A stretch of 64,000 nucleotides of DNA from Trebonia sp963811335 (GTDB lineage Bacteria; Actinomycetota; Actinomycetes; Streptosporangiales; Streptosporangiaceae): positions 152,078 to 216,077 of the forward strand of contig CAWERB010000021.1 of assembly GCA_963811335.1 (NCBI GenBank), written 5' to 3'. Of the stretch, positions 28,388 to 36,918 are shown one piece after another; the first letter of the stretch is position 1, and each line of letters begins with the position of its first letter. The notes below the pieces were generated by a model that was not told the origin of the DNA, did not search any database, and saw only the letters and a program-made list of their open reading frames with translations. Position numbers and translations under genes: made by a program.

Positions 28388-28580
28388 GACGCATCGTCCG
28401 GGTACAGGCTCGACGCCTTGGTGACGCGCATCGACCGGAGCTGTGTGCGCTCTTCACATTCCGCGAGGAAGGAGTCGAGCGCCTCTTGTAGAAGATCCCC
28501 CGCGCCGGTGCTTCTGGGTCTAGGTCTACGAGGATAGAGCGATGATATTCGATTTCGCGGCGTAGTTCAAAGTCGGTCAT
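28384..28580 (-). CDS. Small protein coupled to the GntR gene, one frameshift
   Basis: About 65 residues: MTDFELRREIEYHRSILVDL in the first frame, joined near 28498 to LLQEALDSFLAECEERTQLR and ending in YPDDAS. The stop overlaps the GntR start by four bases. It is helical and acidic. No family is recognised; small partners of this size next to GntR genes are common in actinobacterial accessory regions. Confidence 0.5.
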
Positions 28581-28749
28581 GGCACCGGTATTAAAGGCCA
28601 TAGCGCGGTCCTTCGGGTTGGGCGGTATAGCGGGGGACTACCCAAATTGCCAGGCCACGGCTACTATTGGTAGCCGTCCGGCCTAGCCAAGACAAGCGCG
28701 CAATTGGCGTAAGGTTTGCGGAATTCATCCCGAATTTGCGGAGGACCCT

Positions 28750-29575
28750 ATGGCAGCTGCGGAAGCCGCTACACCGACCCCACTGGCCACGTTCGCGGCG
28801 GAGGTCCGCGCTCACCGAAATCGCCTGGGTTGGTCGCAGGTCATCCTGGGCGACAAGATCGGGTACTCGGGATCGTTCGTGTCCGACGTCGAGCGGTGCG
28901 AACGGCAACCGGCGCTCGACTTCGCGGCAGCGTGCGACCGGGAGTTCGGCCTGCCAGGTACGTTCGTGCGTCTCCATGAGCTGATCCGGCACAATGCCTA
29001 TCCAGCGTGGTTCTCGCCGGTCGTGCCACTGGAGCGTAAGGCCGTGCGTATCCACGGCTGGGAGCCGTTCGTGGTGCCGGGCCTGCTGCAAACGGAGGAG
29101 TATGCGCGGGAGCTCATCCGGGTGAGCCGACCACAAGACAGCGCAGCTCGGGTCGATGAACTGGTCGCCGCTCGGATGGAACGGCAGGCGATCCTGACGA
29201 GCGATACCCCGCAGTTGCTGTGGTACGTGCTGGACGAGGGCTGCTTGCGGCGGGTGGTGGGGACGGTCGAGCTCATGGACGCCCAACTTGAGCGGCTCAT
29301 CGCGGTGGCATCGGGGGGTGGCGTGGTGATCCAGGTGTTGGCATTCAGCGGCTGGCGACCAGCCAGGAGCGGACGGCCCCGTCTCGGTATATGAGTTCGC
29401 GGACTCGCCCACGGTTTGCTATACCGAGTGTTATCGAGGCGGCCGCCTGGTGGAGGATGCGACCGAGGTAGCCGACATGATCACGACGGTGAGCATGGTC
29501 CGGGCGGCAGCACAAGCACCGCGGGCATCCCTTGAGCTGATGCGGCGGGTACGGAGCGAACAGCATGAGAAATGA
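28750..29575 (+). CDS. XRE-family regulator with DUF5753 domain, one frameshift
   Basis: About 274 residues after removing one base near 29357. The N-terminal helix-turn-helix reads FAAEVRAHRNRLGWSQVILG and DKIGYSGSFVSDVERCERQP (about 18-58); the DUF5753 part includes IHGWEPFVVPGLLQTEEYAR, VAARMERQAILTSDTPQLLW, and in the second frame VYEFADSPTVCYTECYRGGR and VADMITTVSMVRAAAQAP. This family is abundant only in actinomycetes and is usually paired with DUF397 genes. The ATG follows GGAGG. Its end overlaps the DUF397 start by 11 bases, so they form a coupled pair. Confidence 0.88.
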
Positions 29576-29762
29576 GCAGGCATGGCGTAAGTCGTCCTAC
29601 TCTGGCGGCCAGGGCGGGAACTGCGTGGAGGTGGCCGCCGGTGCGGCGGCTGCCCGCGTGATGGTGCGCGACAGCCAGGATCAGGCTGGACCGGTGCTGA
29701 GCTTCTCGCTTGAGGCGTGGCGAACGTTCGCCTCGGCTTTTAGAAGCGGACCTGCCAACTGA
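29565..29762 (+). CDS. DUF397 protein
   Basis: A 65-residue DUF397 protein: AWRKSSYSGGQGGNCVEVAA and VMVRDSQDQAGPVLSFSLEA followed by WRTFASAF. The WRKSSYS-x-GG-x-NCVEV signature is diagnostic. These small proteins pair with XRE-DUF5753 regulators (the bldB/abaA-orfD type arrangement) and probably modulate them. Intact. Confidence 0.95.
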   Translation: MRNEQAWRKSSYSGGQGGNCVEVAAGAAAARVMVRDSQDQAGPVLSFSLEAWRTFASAFRSGPAN

Positions 29763-29786
29763 AGCTACCGTGGTAGGGGCTGACAA

Positions 29787-30970
29787 ATGGACTTGGAGCG
29801 GGCGCTAGAGCAATTCGATGCTGTTGAAACCAACCTCGGACGCCTGGAAAAGGTGTGGGGAGAGATGCAACAGCTCGTTCCATCTGGAGTGGCCTTCTTT
29901 GGCAACTCGTCGGAGAACTTGCGGTACAGGGAGCTCCAAAGATCGTTTGCGGCGATCCTTAAAGGCATCCCCCCGGTAGGGGGCTACAGTATCAGTGAGA
30001 TTACGAGCGATCTGGATAGCATTGCCTATGCCCGGCTCAATGCATTGGAGGTTGACGCCGAGAATCAGATATGGGTTGAGGACCAGATTGACGAGCCCAC
30101 GCGTGACATTGTTGAGTACAGGTTCAGATTTAGGGATGCACGCCGCAATCTAGTGCGAGGGAGGTTGCAGGAACTTGTCGCGCTGATAAACGGCCTGGTG
30201 ACCTCACTAGCTGAACACGTACCCAGTACCAACGAGCCGGTAGAGCACGAAGATTGGGCTACGCTCCTGGCCGCGTTCGAGGAAATTGAACGCCTGGCGG
30301 GAAGCCAAATTCCTAGAGTGGGCCGTGGAATGAGCTTCGTCGGCACCTCCGTTTCGGGCAAGGATACGACGTCCACGACATCGCCGAGAGCGACTGGCCG
30401 TCCGTCCGTTCGGACATCGAGGCCGGTTTCTACTCCGACCTAGAGCCCGTGCCGGTTGAGGTTAAGGACCTGGTGTCTCTCGTAGAAACAAAGCCGGTCG
30501 GCGCCGTAACGACCAAGTTGCAATGGGACCGTATATCGGCTGAGGAGTTCGAGCGTCTGCTGTTCAACCTGATTAGTGACGCGCGGGAGTACGTTAATCC
30601 CCAATGGCTCATGCATACTAACGCCTCGGATCGCGGGCGGGACCTATCCGTCGAGCGCATCATTTCGGACGAGCTTAGCGGCAACCAGCGCCAACTGGTG
30701 ATTATCCAGGCGAAGCATTGGACCAGTAAGTCTGTCCGACCGATCGACGTAGCCGAAACGCTGACGCAGATCTCACTCTGGGAACCGCCCGTGATCCAGG
30801 CACTTATCGTAGCGACAAGCGGCAGATTCACCTCCGACTGTGTGGCCCTGATCGAGAAGCACAACAATGAGGGTAAGCGTCCCCACATAGAGATGTGGGC
30901 GGAGAGCCACCTAGAGCTTCTACTGGCAAGGCGGCCTCATCTGGTTTCCGAGTTCAACCTACGCCCGTAG
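29787..30970 (+). CDS. Restriction endonuclease-like protein (Mrr-type QxK core), one frameshift
   Basis: One gene of about 394 residues once a missing base near 30329 is restored; the two open pieces (29787-30443 and 30449-30970) are its halves. The first half is an all-helical charged region without known domain. The second half carries an Mrr-like core: ISAEEFERLLFNLISDAREY, SDRGRDLSVERII and QLVIIQAKHWTSKS, that is D...QxK with the helix Glu before it. LIVATSGRFTSDCVALIEKH follows as in Mrr_cat proteins. It probably cleaves DNA, perhaps modified DNA. AT-richer than the flanks; part of the defence block. Confidence 0.72.
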
Positions 30971-30990
30971 AGGTTGTGCAGCGGAGACGA

Positions 30991-31653
30991 GTGCGGTCGC
31001 TCGGTGTAGACTATGTGAGCATATGGAAGCAACGGTTAAGCAGACAGATAGCGTTACCGCACCGAGTGGCTTGGCCCTACGCGGCCACGATGCCGTGGGT
31101 GTTTTCTCGGCAACACCCGCTGGACTCGACCGAGTTTATCTCGGAGGCTGAGAAGCGGGGAGTTCGCCTTAATCCTCAGGCACTACGTGAGCTTTATCGA
31201 GTAGGAGCATTGACTCCACTCGTTACGGTAACCACCCGCCCAGTGCGGCCGCCCGCGCCTATTGATTCTCATGAGCCGACGCGCGCCGGGACACAGCTTA
31301 CCCAGCTGCGCTATGCCCGTGATACTGGACGGCTACGGGACCTCGCGGCAGAACCGTTCCGACCGAGACTCCGATTTGATCGCACCAAGATAAGCGATCC
31401 CTTTGGATGGTGGAACGCGCACGTCTACTCGCGGTACCAGCTCCTCGCTTTGCCGACGGTTAAACCGTTGCTGTCGCAAGCCGGTCACTACCGGCGTGGC
31501 ACACGGGTATACCCTCGGGTGAAAGAGCTTAAGCAGTGGACCAAGGACAATTTTGTGTTGTCATATACCGGTCGCGCAGTTCTTGTTACTCTCGGGCCTG
31601 TGGTTGCTGCGGTCGCACTTCTAGAAGATGGTGCCTGTGCGGTTCACTGCTAG
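30991..31653 (+). CDS. Hypothetical protein in the defence block
   Basis: A 220-residue frame from a GTG at 30991 (preceded by GGAGACGA); a GTG at 31015 is an alternative start. HPLDSTEFISEAEKRGVRLN, QALRELYRVGALTPLVTV and YPRVKELKQWTKDNF are visible but not assigned to a family. The first part resembles an adaptor that recognises residues of a partner rather than an enzyme. The last 30 residues (TLGPVVAAVALLEDGACAVH) are hydrophobic and may not be native, so the gene could be truncated. It starts 21 bases after the Mrr-like gene in the same direction. Confidence 0.55.
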   Translation: MRSLGVDYVSIWKQRLSRQIALPHRVAWPYAATMPWVFSRQHPLDSTEFISEAEKRGVRLNPQALRELYRVGALTPLVTVTTRPVRPPAPIDSHEPTRAGTQLTQLRYARDTGRLRDLAAEPFRPRLRFDRTKISDPFGWWNAHVYSRYQLLALPTVKPLLSQAGHYRRGTRVYPRVKELKQWTKDNFVLSYTGRAVLVTLGPVVAAVALLEDGACAVHC

Positions 31654-31742
31654 CGTTATGACTGGCGACCCTCTCTGACTTTAGACTGACTGAGAAGTGG
31701 TCAATAGGGCATCTACCTGCGATAACTGAAAGAGTATGTCGT

Positions 31743-32126
31743 ATGCGGGATCACGATAAGCACGGCGAAAAGCACGGCCACCTTCATTTCGGCCATCATC
31801 AATGGGTTTTCCTTGACGGGACCGTGCTGGAGCGCCGGATCCTTCACCCGCAGCGGCCGGCGCCGCACGCGAAGCTCTTCGTCGTCCGCCTGGAGCCCCC
31901 GGGCCAGCCGCCGCTCACCGTCGAGCTGACCCTGCACCCGAGCGACCGGGACTACACCGACATCGCCCAGCCGGAGGCGGGGGAGGTCCGCGGCTTCCTG
32001 TACGACCCGAGGTCGGGCAAGGTCCAGTTCAACCTGGAAGACGACCGCAACAACCTGACCGTCATGCTCGCCGACGCCGACGCGATGGCCGCCGAGCTGG
32101 AAAGAGAACTTGACGGCGGCTACTGA
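31743..32126 (+). CDS. Hypothetical protein with His-rich N-terminus
   Basis: An intact 127-residue protein. The first 20 residues hold nine histidines (HDKHGEKHGHLHFGHHQW), a possible metal site. The rest is a beta-rich, acidic domain: LFVVRLEPPGQPPLTVELTL and FLYDPRSGKVQFNLEDDRNN. I do not recognise the family. GC content returns to the chromosomal norm inside this gene, so it marks the right edge of the accessory block. Confidence 0.6.
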   Translation: MRDHDKHGEKHGHLHFGHHQWVFLDGTVLERRILHPQRPAPHAKLFVVRLEPPGQPPLTVELTLHPSDRDYTDIAQPEAGEVRGFLYDPRSGKVQFNLEDDRNNLTVMLADADAMAAELERELDGGY

Positions 32127-32219
32127 CCAGCCCGCCTGCCTGCCCCGGTCCTCGGTCCGGTCCTCGGTCCGGCGTCACGCCCAGGCATACTCCGGCTCAG
32201 CGTGGATACCTGAGGCGGT

Positions 32220-32642
32220 ATGGACGGTCAGAGCGACAATCACCCGGGACCGCGGTCCGAGCCCGTCGCCGCCGGGCTGGCCCCGCTGGCGGAGCTGCAA
32301 ACCGATGAAGTCCCCGATTCACTGGTCTCGGATTTCTCCTCGCTGACCACGCCGTACTGCTGGGTCATCACCGAAGACGCGGTGGCCGGCTACGACGGGG
32401 CGGCGCCGTCGGCGGTCGGCAAGTCGGGGCCCGGCCAAGCGGTCGCCGGCGACGTCACCGAGGCGCTGAACGCCGGGCGGTTCTTCCGGCTCGTCGACGG
32501 GAAGGGCCGCTGGCTGGCCGTCGGCCGGCTGTACGACCCGAGCGGCCAGAACGAGCTCGCGCCGCTTGACGACTTCGGGCGGCAGAGCCTGGGCGCCCTG
32601 AACATCGAGTTCCGCGCCGAAGGCGACTGGCGGGCTGCCTGA
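32220..32642 (+). CDS. Hypothetical protein
   Basis: A 140-residue intact frame. TTPYCWVITEDAVAGYDGAA, EALNAGRFFRLVDGKGRWLA and PLDDFGRQSLGALNIEFRAE suggest a small alpha/beta domain; no catalytic motif is seen. It is followed after 27 bases by another unknown gene in the same direction. Confidence 0.6.
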   Translation: MDGQSDNHPGPRSEPVAAGLAPLAELQTDEVPDSLVSDFSSLTTPYCWVITEDAVAGYDGAAPSAVGKSGPGQAVAGDVTEALNAGRFFRLVDGKGRWLAVGRLYDPSGQNELAPLDDFGRQSLGALNIEFRAEGDWRAA

Positions 32643-32669
32643 CCAGCCGACCTTGGCTATCGTTGGCTG

Positions 32670-33212
32670 GTGGAGGGCGTCGTACCTGACCGGGTGGTGC
32701 ACCGCAGCGCCGTGGCCGCGCTGGGGCCCGGCTTTGCCGCCGAGGGCTTCGCGTCCCGCGGGGCGTCGGCCGCCGCGGTCTGGCAGCGTCCGGCGGGCCG
32801 GGAGTACGTGGTCGCCTGGGTTCAGCCGACGCGCAGCCCGGACGCGTCGGGCTGGTACGGGTCCAGGTTCATCATCGAGTTCAGGCGCGGCGCCCAGCCC
32901 AGGGCCGGCGTGCTCGGGCCGGGTTTCCGGTTCTGCCAGCTCCTGGATGACGAGGGACGGGAGCGCGTGCGGGCCGTGCAGAACGCGGTTATCAGGAGGC
33001 TGCCGCCCGCGCCCGCGCGTGTGGTGCGGTCCCTCGACGAGCGCGCGCGGGCGGTGTACCTGGCGCAGGGCAGGCAGGTGACCACGGCCTACAGCCCCGC
33101 TCACGACGTATGGTTCCGCTACCGTGATGAGCGTGACCTTGACGCCTGGTTCGGGTTGCTGCCCGCCCTGCTGCCCGGAGTCCTCGGCGCAGTCCGGCTG
33201 AGGCTCGGGTGA
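32670..33212 (+). CDS. Hypothetical protein
   Basis: A 180-residue frame from a GTG at 32670. SRFIIEFRRGAQPRAGVLGP, FCQLLDDEGRERVRAVQNAV and DVWFRYRDERDLDAWFGLL suggest a DUF-type alpha/beta fold with many Arg and Trp residues; similar proteins occur beside restriction-type genes in streptomycetes, but I cannot name it. Probably co-transcribed with the preceding gene. Confidence 0.6.
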   Translation: MEGVVPDRVVHRSAVAALGPGFAAEGFASRGASAAAVWQRPAGREYVVAWVQPTRSPDASGWYGSRFIIEFRRGAQPRAGVLGPGFRFCQLLDDEGRERVRAVQNAVIRRLPPAPARVVRSLDERARAVYLAQGRQVTTAYSPAHDVWFRYRDERDLDAWFGLLPALLPGVLGAVRLRLG

Positions 33213-33237
33213 GCGCGAGTTGCCCAGGGAGGCACTG

Positions 33238-34407
33238 ATGTCTTCTCCTGCTCCGGCCGGACGGCCGCGCGGTGGGCTGAGCCGGCGGCAGGCGCTCGCG
33301 GGTCTGGGCGTCGCGCTCGCCGGCGGCGTGTCCGTCCGGGGCGCGGTCGCCCGGGCCGGGGTGGTACCTCCCCTGAATGCCAAGCTGGGGCTGGCGGCTG
33401 GCCTGACGAACATGCAGCTGGCCGGGCAGCGGGTTATCGGCTCCTATCCGGGCCTGACCCCGCCGGCGAGCCTGTTCACCGACATCGAGAACGGTCAGCT
33501 GGCCGGGGTCATCTTCTTCGGCGAGAACATCTCGAGCGAGGCCCAGATCGCCGGGGTGATCACGCAGTTGCGCCAGGCGCAGGCACAAAGCCCGGTCCAG
33601 GCGCCGCTGCTGCTGATGACCGACCAGGAAGGCGGGCTCGTCCGGCGGCTGCCCGGTGCGCCGGCGCTGTCGGAGAAGCAGATCGGGCAGTCCACCGACC
33701 CGGTGGCCGCGGCGACCGCGGCCGGCACCGGGGCCGGGCAGAACCTGGCCGGCGTGGGCATGAACGTTAACCTCGCGCCCGTGCTTGACGTCTACTACAA
33801 GACGGGCAACTTCATCGATCAGTACCAGCGCTCCTACAGCAGCAGTCCCGCCGTGGTGTCCGGATGCGGCCAGGCGTTCATCACCGCACAGCAGCAGGCC
33901 GGCGTGGCGGCTACGGCGAAGCACTTTCCCGGCCTGGGATCGGCCACCAAGAACCAGAACACCGACAACGGGCCGGTGACCTTGACCGTGTCGCTGGCCA
34001 AGCTGCGCGCCACCGACGAGGTGCCCTACCCGCCCGCCATCGCGGCCGGGGTCAAGCTGGTCATGGTGTCCTGGGCGGTCTACCCGGCGCTGGACGCCAG
34101 GCTCCCCGCCGGCCTGTCGCCCGCCGTCATCGGCCAGGAGCTGCGCGGCAGGAACGCGTTCACCGGCGTCACCATCACCGATGCGCTGGAGGCCGGCGCG
34201 GTGAGCGCGTTCGGCCCGACCGGCCAGCGCGCGGTCACCGCGGCAGGCGCCGGGATGGACCTGATCTTGTGCTCGGCCCGCGATGCCAGCCAGGGCGAAG
34301 CCGCCACCGCCGCGCTGGCCGGCGCCCTGGGCAGCGGGCAGCTCGACCCGGCCGCGTTCAACGCCGCGGTGAACCGGGTGACCGCGTTGCGCGCGGGCCT
34401 GCCGTAA
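33238..34407 (+). CDS. Exported GH3 enzyme, beta-N-acetylhexosaminidase-like
   Basis: Intact, 389 residues from the ATG at 33238, which follows GGGAGG. The N-terminus has a twin-arginine signal (LSRRQALAGLGVALAGGVSV). The GH3 barrel shows LLLMTDQEGGLVRRLPGAPA, MNVNLAPVLDVYYKTGNF, the NagZ-type AATAKHFPGLGSATKNQNTD loop with its catalytic His, and VTITDALEAGAVSAFGPTGQ, where the Asp after IT is the expected nucleophile. Likely role: release of N-acetylglucosamine from cell-wall or chitin fragments outside the membrane. The D-x-L rather than DD-L around the nucleophile is a small departure from classic NagZ. Confidence 0.87.
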   Translation: MSSPAPAGRPRGGLSRRQALAGLGVALAGGVSVRGAVARAGVVPPLNAKLGLAAGLTNMQLAGQRVIGSYPGLTPPASLFTDIENGQLAGVIFFGENISSEAQIAGVITQLRQAQAQSPVQAPLLLMTDQEGGLVRRLPGAPALSEKQIGQSTDPVAAATAAGTGAGQNLAGVGMNVNLAPVLDVYYKTGNFIDQYQRSYSSSPAVVSGCGQAFITAQQQAGVAATAKHFPGLGSATKNQNTDNGPVTLTVSLAKLRATDEVPYPPAIAAGVKLVMVSWAVYPALDARLPAGLSPAVIGQELRGRNAFTGVTITDALEAGAVSAFGPTGQRAVTAAGAGMDLILCSARDASQGEAATAALAGALGSGQLDPAAFNAAVNRVTALRAGLP

Positions 34408-34736
34408 CCCGGGCTGCGTAACCGGGCCGACGGCTCGAAACCTTTCGACTATCTCCGAAACTTTCCTCTTAATGATTGCCGTAAGCGCCGGTGAGCGCCG
34501 CCTTCCCCCGGCCGGGGCTTACCCGGTTCAGCCCCGAAAATTGCTTTCCATCAGGGGTTCCGCGCAGAGTTCAGCGAAAGTATTCGTTGCCGAAACAATT
34601 CCGAAACTCATTGACCGTAAATAGCGCCAGATCAATACTGACGCCAATGACGGCCGCCGGAGCCGTCTACCGGATCGCTCACGCGATCTGCCCCTCCCGG
34701 TCGACAACGACCCCCACCCCAAGGAGGACGCTGTAC
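34408..34736 (+). promoter_or_regulatory. Xylanase control region with CGAAA/TTTCG boxes
   Basis: No gene. CGAAACCTTTCG (34436-34447) and CCGAAACTTTCC (34455-34466) lie close together, with further GCGAAAG, CCGAAAC and CCGAAAC elements at about 34575-34615. CGAAAnTTTCG-type boxes are the known pattern of XlnR/BxlR-like control of xylan genes in streptomycetes, and the next gene is a GH11 xylanase. AAGGAGG at 34721-34727 is the ribosome site. Confidence 0.55.
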
Positions 34737-35783
34737 ATGAACAGCCCCCCTACCGTCACCGAAGCCGGCCGCAATGGCCGCCGCCGCGTCCGCCCGCGGC
34801 TGCTCCTCGTCGCCTGCGCGGCCCTGCTGGCCGCGGCGGCGACAACGGTGCTGCCCGGCGCGGCGCACGCCGCCACGTGCTCGAACCAGACGGGCACGGT
34901 CAACGGCTACTACTACCAGATGTGGAGCAACGGCCAGGGCTCCGCCTGCATCACCCAGGGCTCCGGTGGCAACCAGTACTCCACGAACTGGAGCGGCATC
35001 GGTGACTTCGTCGCCGGCGTCGGCTGGCAGCCGGGCAGCAACCAGACGGTCAGCTTCAGCGGGAGCATGAACGCCAGCGGCGGCACCGCGCTGGCCTCCC
35101 TCTACGGCTGGTCCACCAACCCGCTGGTCGAGTACTACGTCATCGAGGACGACCAGGGCGGCAGCCCGTCGCTCGGCAGCTTCATGGGCACCACGACCAG
35201 CGACGGCGCCACGTACAACCTGTACGAGCACCAGCAGGTCAACCAGCCCTGCATTACCGGCAACAACTGCACCTTCGAGCAGTACCTGGCGGTCCGGCAG
35301 GGGAACACCACCAGCGGGACCATCACCACGCAGAACTTCTTCAACGCGTGGGCCAGCCACGGGATGAACCTCGGCTCGCTCAACTACCAGATCTTCGCGA
35401 CCGAAGCCTGGGGCGGCGGCAGTGGTAACTCCAACTTCACCGTCAGCCACGGCTCATCCGGTGGCGGTGGCGGCGGCGGTGGCGGAGGCGGCGGCGGAGG
35501 TGGCGGCGGCGGCTCCGGCGGCTGCACGGCCACGCTGTCGGCTGGCACGGTGGGCAACAACTGGTACAACCTCAACGTCTCGGTCTCCGGCTCCAACACC
35601 TGGACCGTGACGGTGAACATGGTCGCGCCGTCCGTGGTGTACATCACCTGGAACGTCAACGCCAGCTGGCCGAGCCAGTACGTGATGAAGGCATCGAACA
35701 ACGGCAGCGGTAACAACTGGGGCTTCACGGTCTCGACCAACGGGACGTGGACCTGGCCCTCGGTCTCCTGTAGTACCAGCTAA
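34737..35783 (+). CDS. Secreted GH11 endo-1,4-beta-xylanase with C-terminal binding-type domain
   Basis: An intact 348-residue protein. A twin-arginine-like or Sec signal (GRRRVRPRLLLVACAALLAA, ending AHA) leads to a GH11 jelly roll: YYYQMWSNGQGS, NYST-type GGNQYSTNWSG, the nucleophile E132 in STNPLVEYYVIED, and acid/base E223 in IFATEAWGGG. A run of 18 glycines links it to a C-terminal domain of about 90 residues (WYNLNVSVSGSNTWTVTVNM) with regularly spaced Trp residues, like a carbohydrate-binding module. It cuts xylan outside the cell. Upstream in-frame starts are ignored because the ATG at 34737 has AAGGAGG at correct spacing and leads directly into the signal. Confidence 0.93.
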   Translation: MNSPPTVTEAGRNGRRRVRPRLLLVACAALLAAAATTVLPGAAHAATCSNQTGTVNGYYYQMWSNGQGSACITQGSGGNQYSTNWSGIGDFVAGVGWQPGSNQTVSFSGSMNASGGTALASLYGWSTNPLVEYYVIEDDQGGSPSLGSFMGTTTSDGATYNLYEHQQVNQPCITGNNCTFEQYLAVRQGNTTSGTITTQNFFNAWASHGMNLGSLNYQIFATEAWGGGSGNSNFTVSHGSSGGGGGGGGGGGGGGGGGGSGGCTATLSAGTVGNNWYNLNVSVSGSNTWTVTVNMVAPSVVYITWNVNASWPSQYVMKASNNGSGNNWGFTVSTNGTWTWPSVSCSTS

Positions 35784-35787
35784 ACCA

Positions 35788-35817
35788 GGGAAGGCCGCTC
35801 CCCCCGGTGGCCTTCCC
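35788..35817. terminator. Terminator hairpin after the xylanase
   Basis: GGGAAGGCC (35788-35796) pairs with GGCCTTCCC (35809-35817), beginning five bases after the xylanase stop. No long T-run follows. Confidence 0.7.
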
Positions 35818-35823
35818 GCCCAA

Positions 35824-35861
35824 GGCCCCGGCTCGTGACCGCATCCCCGCGAGCCGGGGCC
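35824..35861. terminator. Second, bidirectional terminator hairpin
   Basis: GGCCCCGGCTCG (35824-35835) pairs perfectly with CGAGCCGGGGCC (35850-35861). It lies between the convergent xylanase and dehydrogenase genes and can serve both. Confidence 0.7.
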
Positions 35862-35880
35862 GTCGGCTGTCAGGTCCCCG

Positions 35881-36918
35881 TTACTCCCAGGCCAGGCGGC
35901 CGATCGCGTCCAGGATGCGGTCGGTGCTTGGCAGGTGGTACTGCTCCAGGTGCGGCGGCGGGTACGGGATGTCCAGGCCGGTGACGCGCAGCACTGGCGC
36001 CTCCAGGTGGAAGAAGCACCGCTCGGTGAGCCTGGCCGCGATCTCGGCGCCGTACCCGGCGAACCCCGCGGCCTCGTGCACGACGACGGCGCGGCCGGTG
36101 CGGCGCACCGACTCGGTCAGCGTCTGGTCGTCGACGGGGGACAACGAGCGCAGGTCGATGACCTCTACGTCCCAGCCCTCCTCGGTGGCGGCCTCGGCTG
36201 CCTCCAGGGCGGTGGCCACCATGGCGCCGTAGGCGATGAGGGTGACGTCCTTGCCGGGGCGGCGCAGCACCGCGCGGTCGACCGGGGGGCCCGCGACGGT
36301 CAGCCGGGTCGTCTCGCGTGACCAGTAGCGGCGCTTGGGCTCGAGGAAGATGACCGGGTCGGGGCAGGCGATGGCCTGGCGGAGCAGCCGGTAAGCGTCG
36401 GCCGGGGTGCCGGGGGCCACCACGCGCAGGCCGGGGGTGTGGGTGTAGTAGGCCTCGGAGGAGTCGCTGTGGTGCTCGACGCCGCCGATGCCGCCGCCAT
36501 AGGGGATGCGGATGACCACGGGGAGGGCGAGCTTGCCCCGTGTCCGGTTGCGTAGCTTGGCGAGGTGGCTGGTGACCTGCTCGAAGGCGGGGTAGGCGAA
36601 CGCGTCGAACTGCATCTCGATGACCGGGACGAGGCCGGCCATGGCCATGCCGATGGCGGTGCCGACGATGCCGGCCTCCGCCAGGGGAGTGTCGAAGACC
36701 CGCTGCTCGCCGAACCGGGCGGCGAGCCCGTCGGTGACGCGGAACACCCCGCCGAGCGGGCCGACGTCCTCGCCGAAGACGACGACGCGGTCATCGGCGG
36801 CCAGGGCGTCGGCCAGGGCCTGGTTGAGCGCGGCGGCCATGGTAACCGGCGCTGGCTCCGTGGCGGGCGCGGCGGGAGCCTGCGCGCCAACACGGGCCGG
36901 GGACGTCACGGTGCTCAT
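35881..36918 (-). CDS. 2-oxoacid dehydrogenase E1 component, beta subunit
   Basis: Intact, 345 residues. ADDRVVVFGEDVGPLGGVFR, FDTPLAEAGIVGTAIGMAMA, PVIEMQFDAFAYPAFEQVTS and IRIPYGGGIGGVEHHSDSSE are the pyrimidine-binding motifs of branched-chain keto-acid or pyruvate dehydrogenase E1 beta. VVVHEAAGFAGYGAEIAARL and FFHLEAPVLRVTGLDIPYPP complete the C-terminal domain. Together with the alpha subunit it decarboxylates a 2-oxo acid on TPP and transfers the acyl group to an E2 lipoyl domain. No E2 gene is present here. Its ATG overlaps the alpha stop by four bases. The divergent Lrp gene favours the branched-chain assignment. Confidence 0.92.
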   Translation of the reverse strand: MSTVTSPARVGAQAPAAPATEPAPVTMAAALNQALADALAADDRVVVFGEDVGPLGGVFRVTDGLAARFGEQRVFDTPLAEAGIVGTAIGMAMAGLVPVIEMQFDAFAYPAFEQVTSHLAKLRNRTRGKLALPVVIRIPYGGGIGGVEHHSDSSEAYYTHTPGLRVVAPGTPADAYRLLRQAIACPDPVIFLEPKRRYWSRETTRLTVAGPPVDRAVLRRPGKDVTLIAYGAMVATALEAAEAATEEGWDVEVIDLRSLSPVDDQTLTESVRRTGRAVVVHEAAGFAGYGAEIAARLTERCFFHLEAPVLRVTGLDIPYPPPHLEQYHLPSTDRILDAIGRLAWE

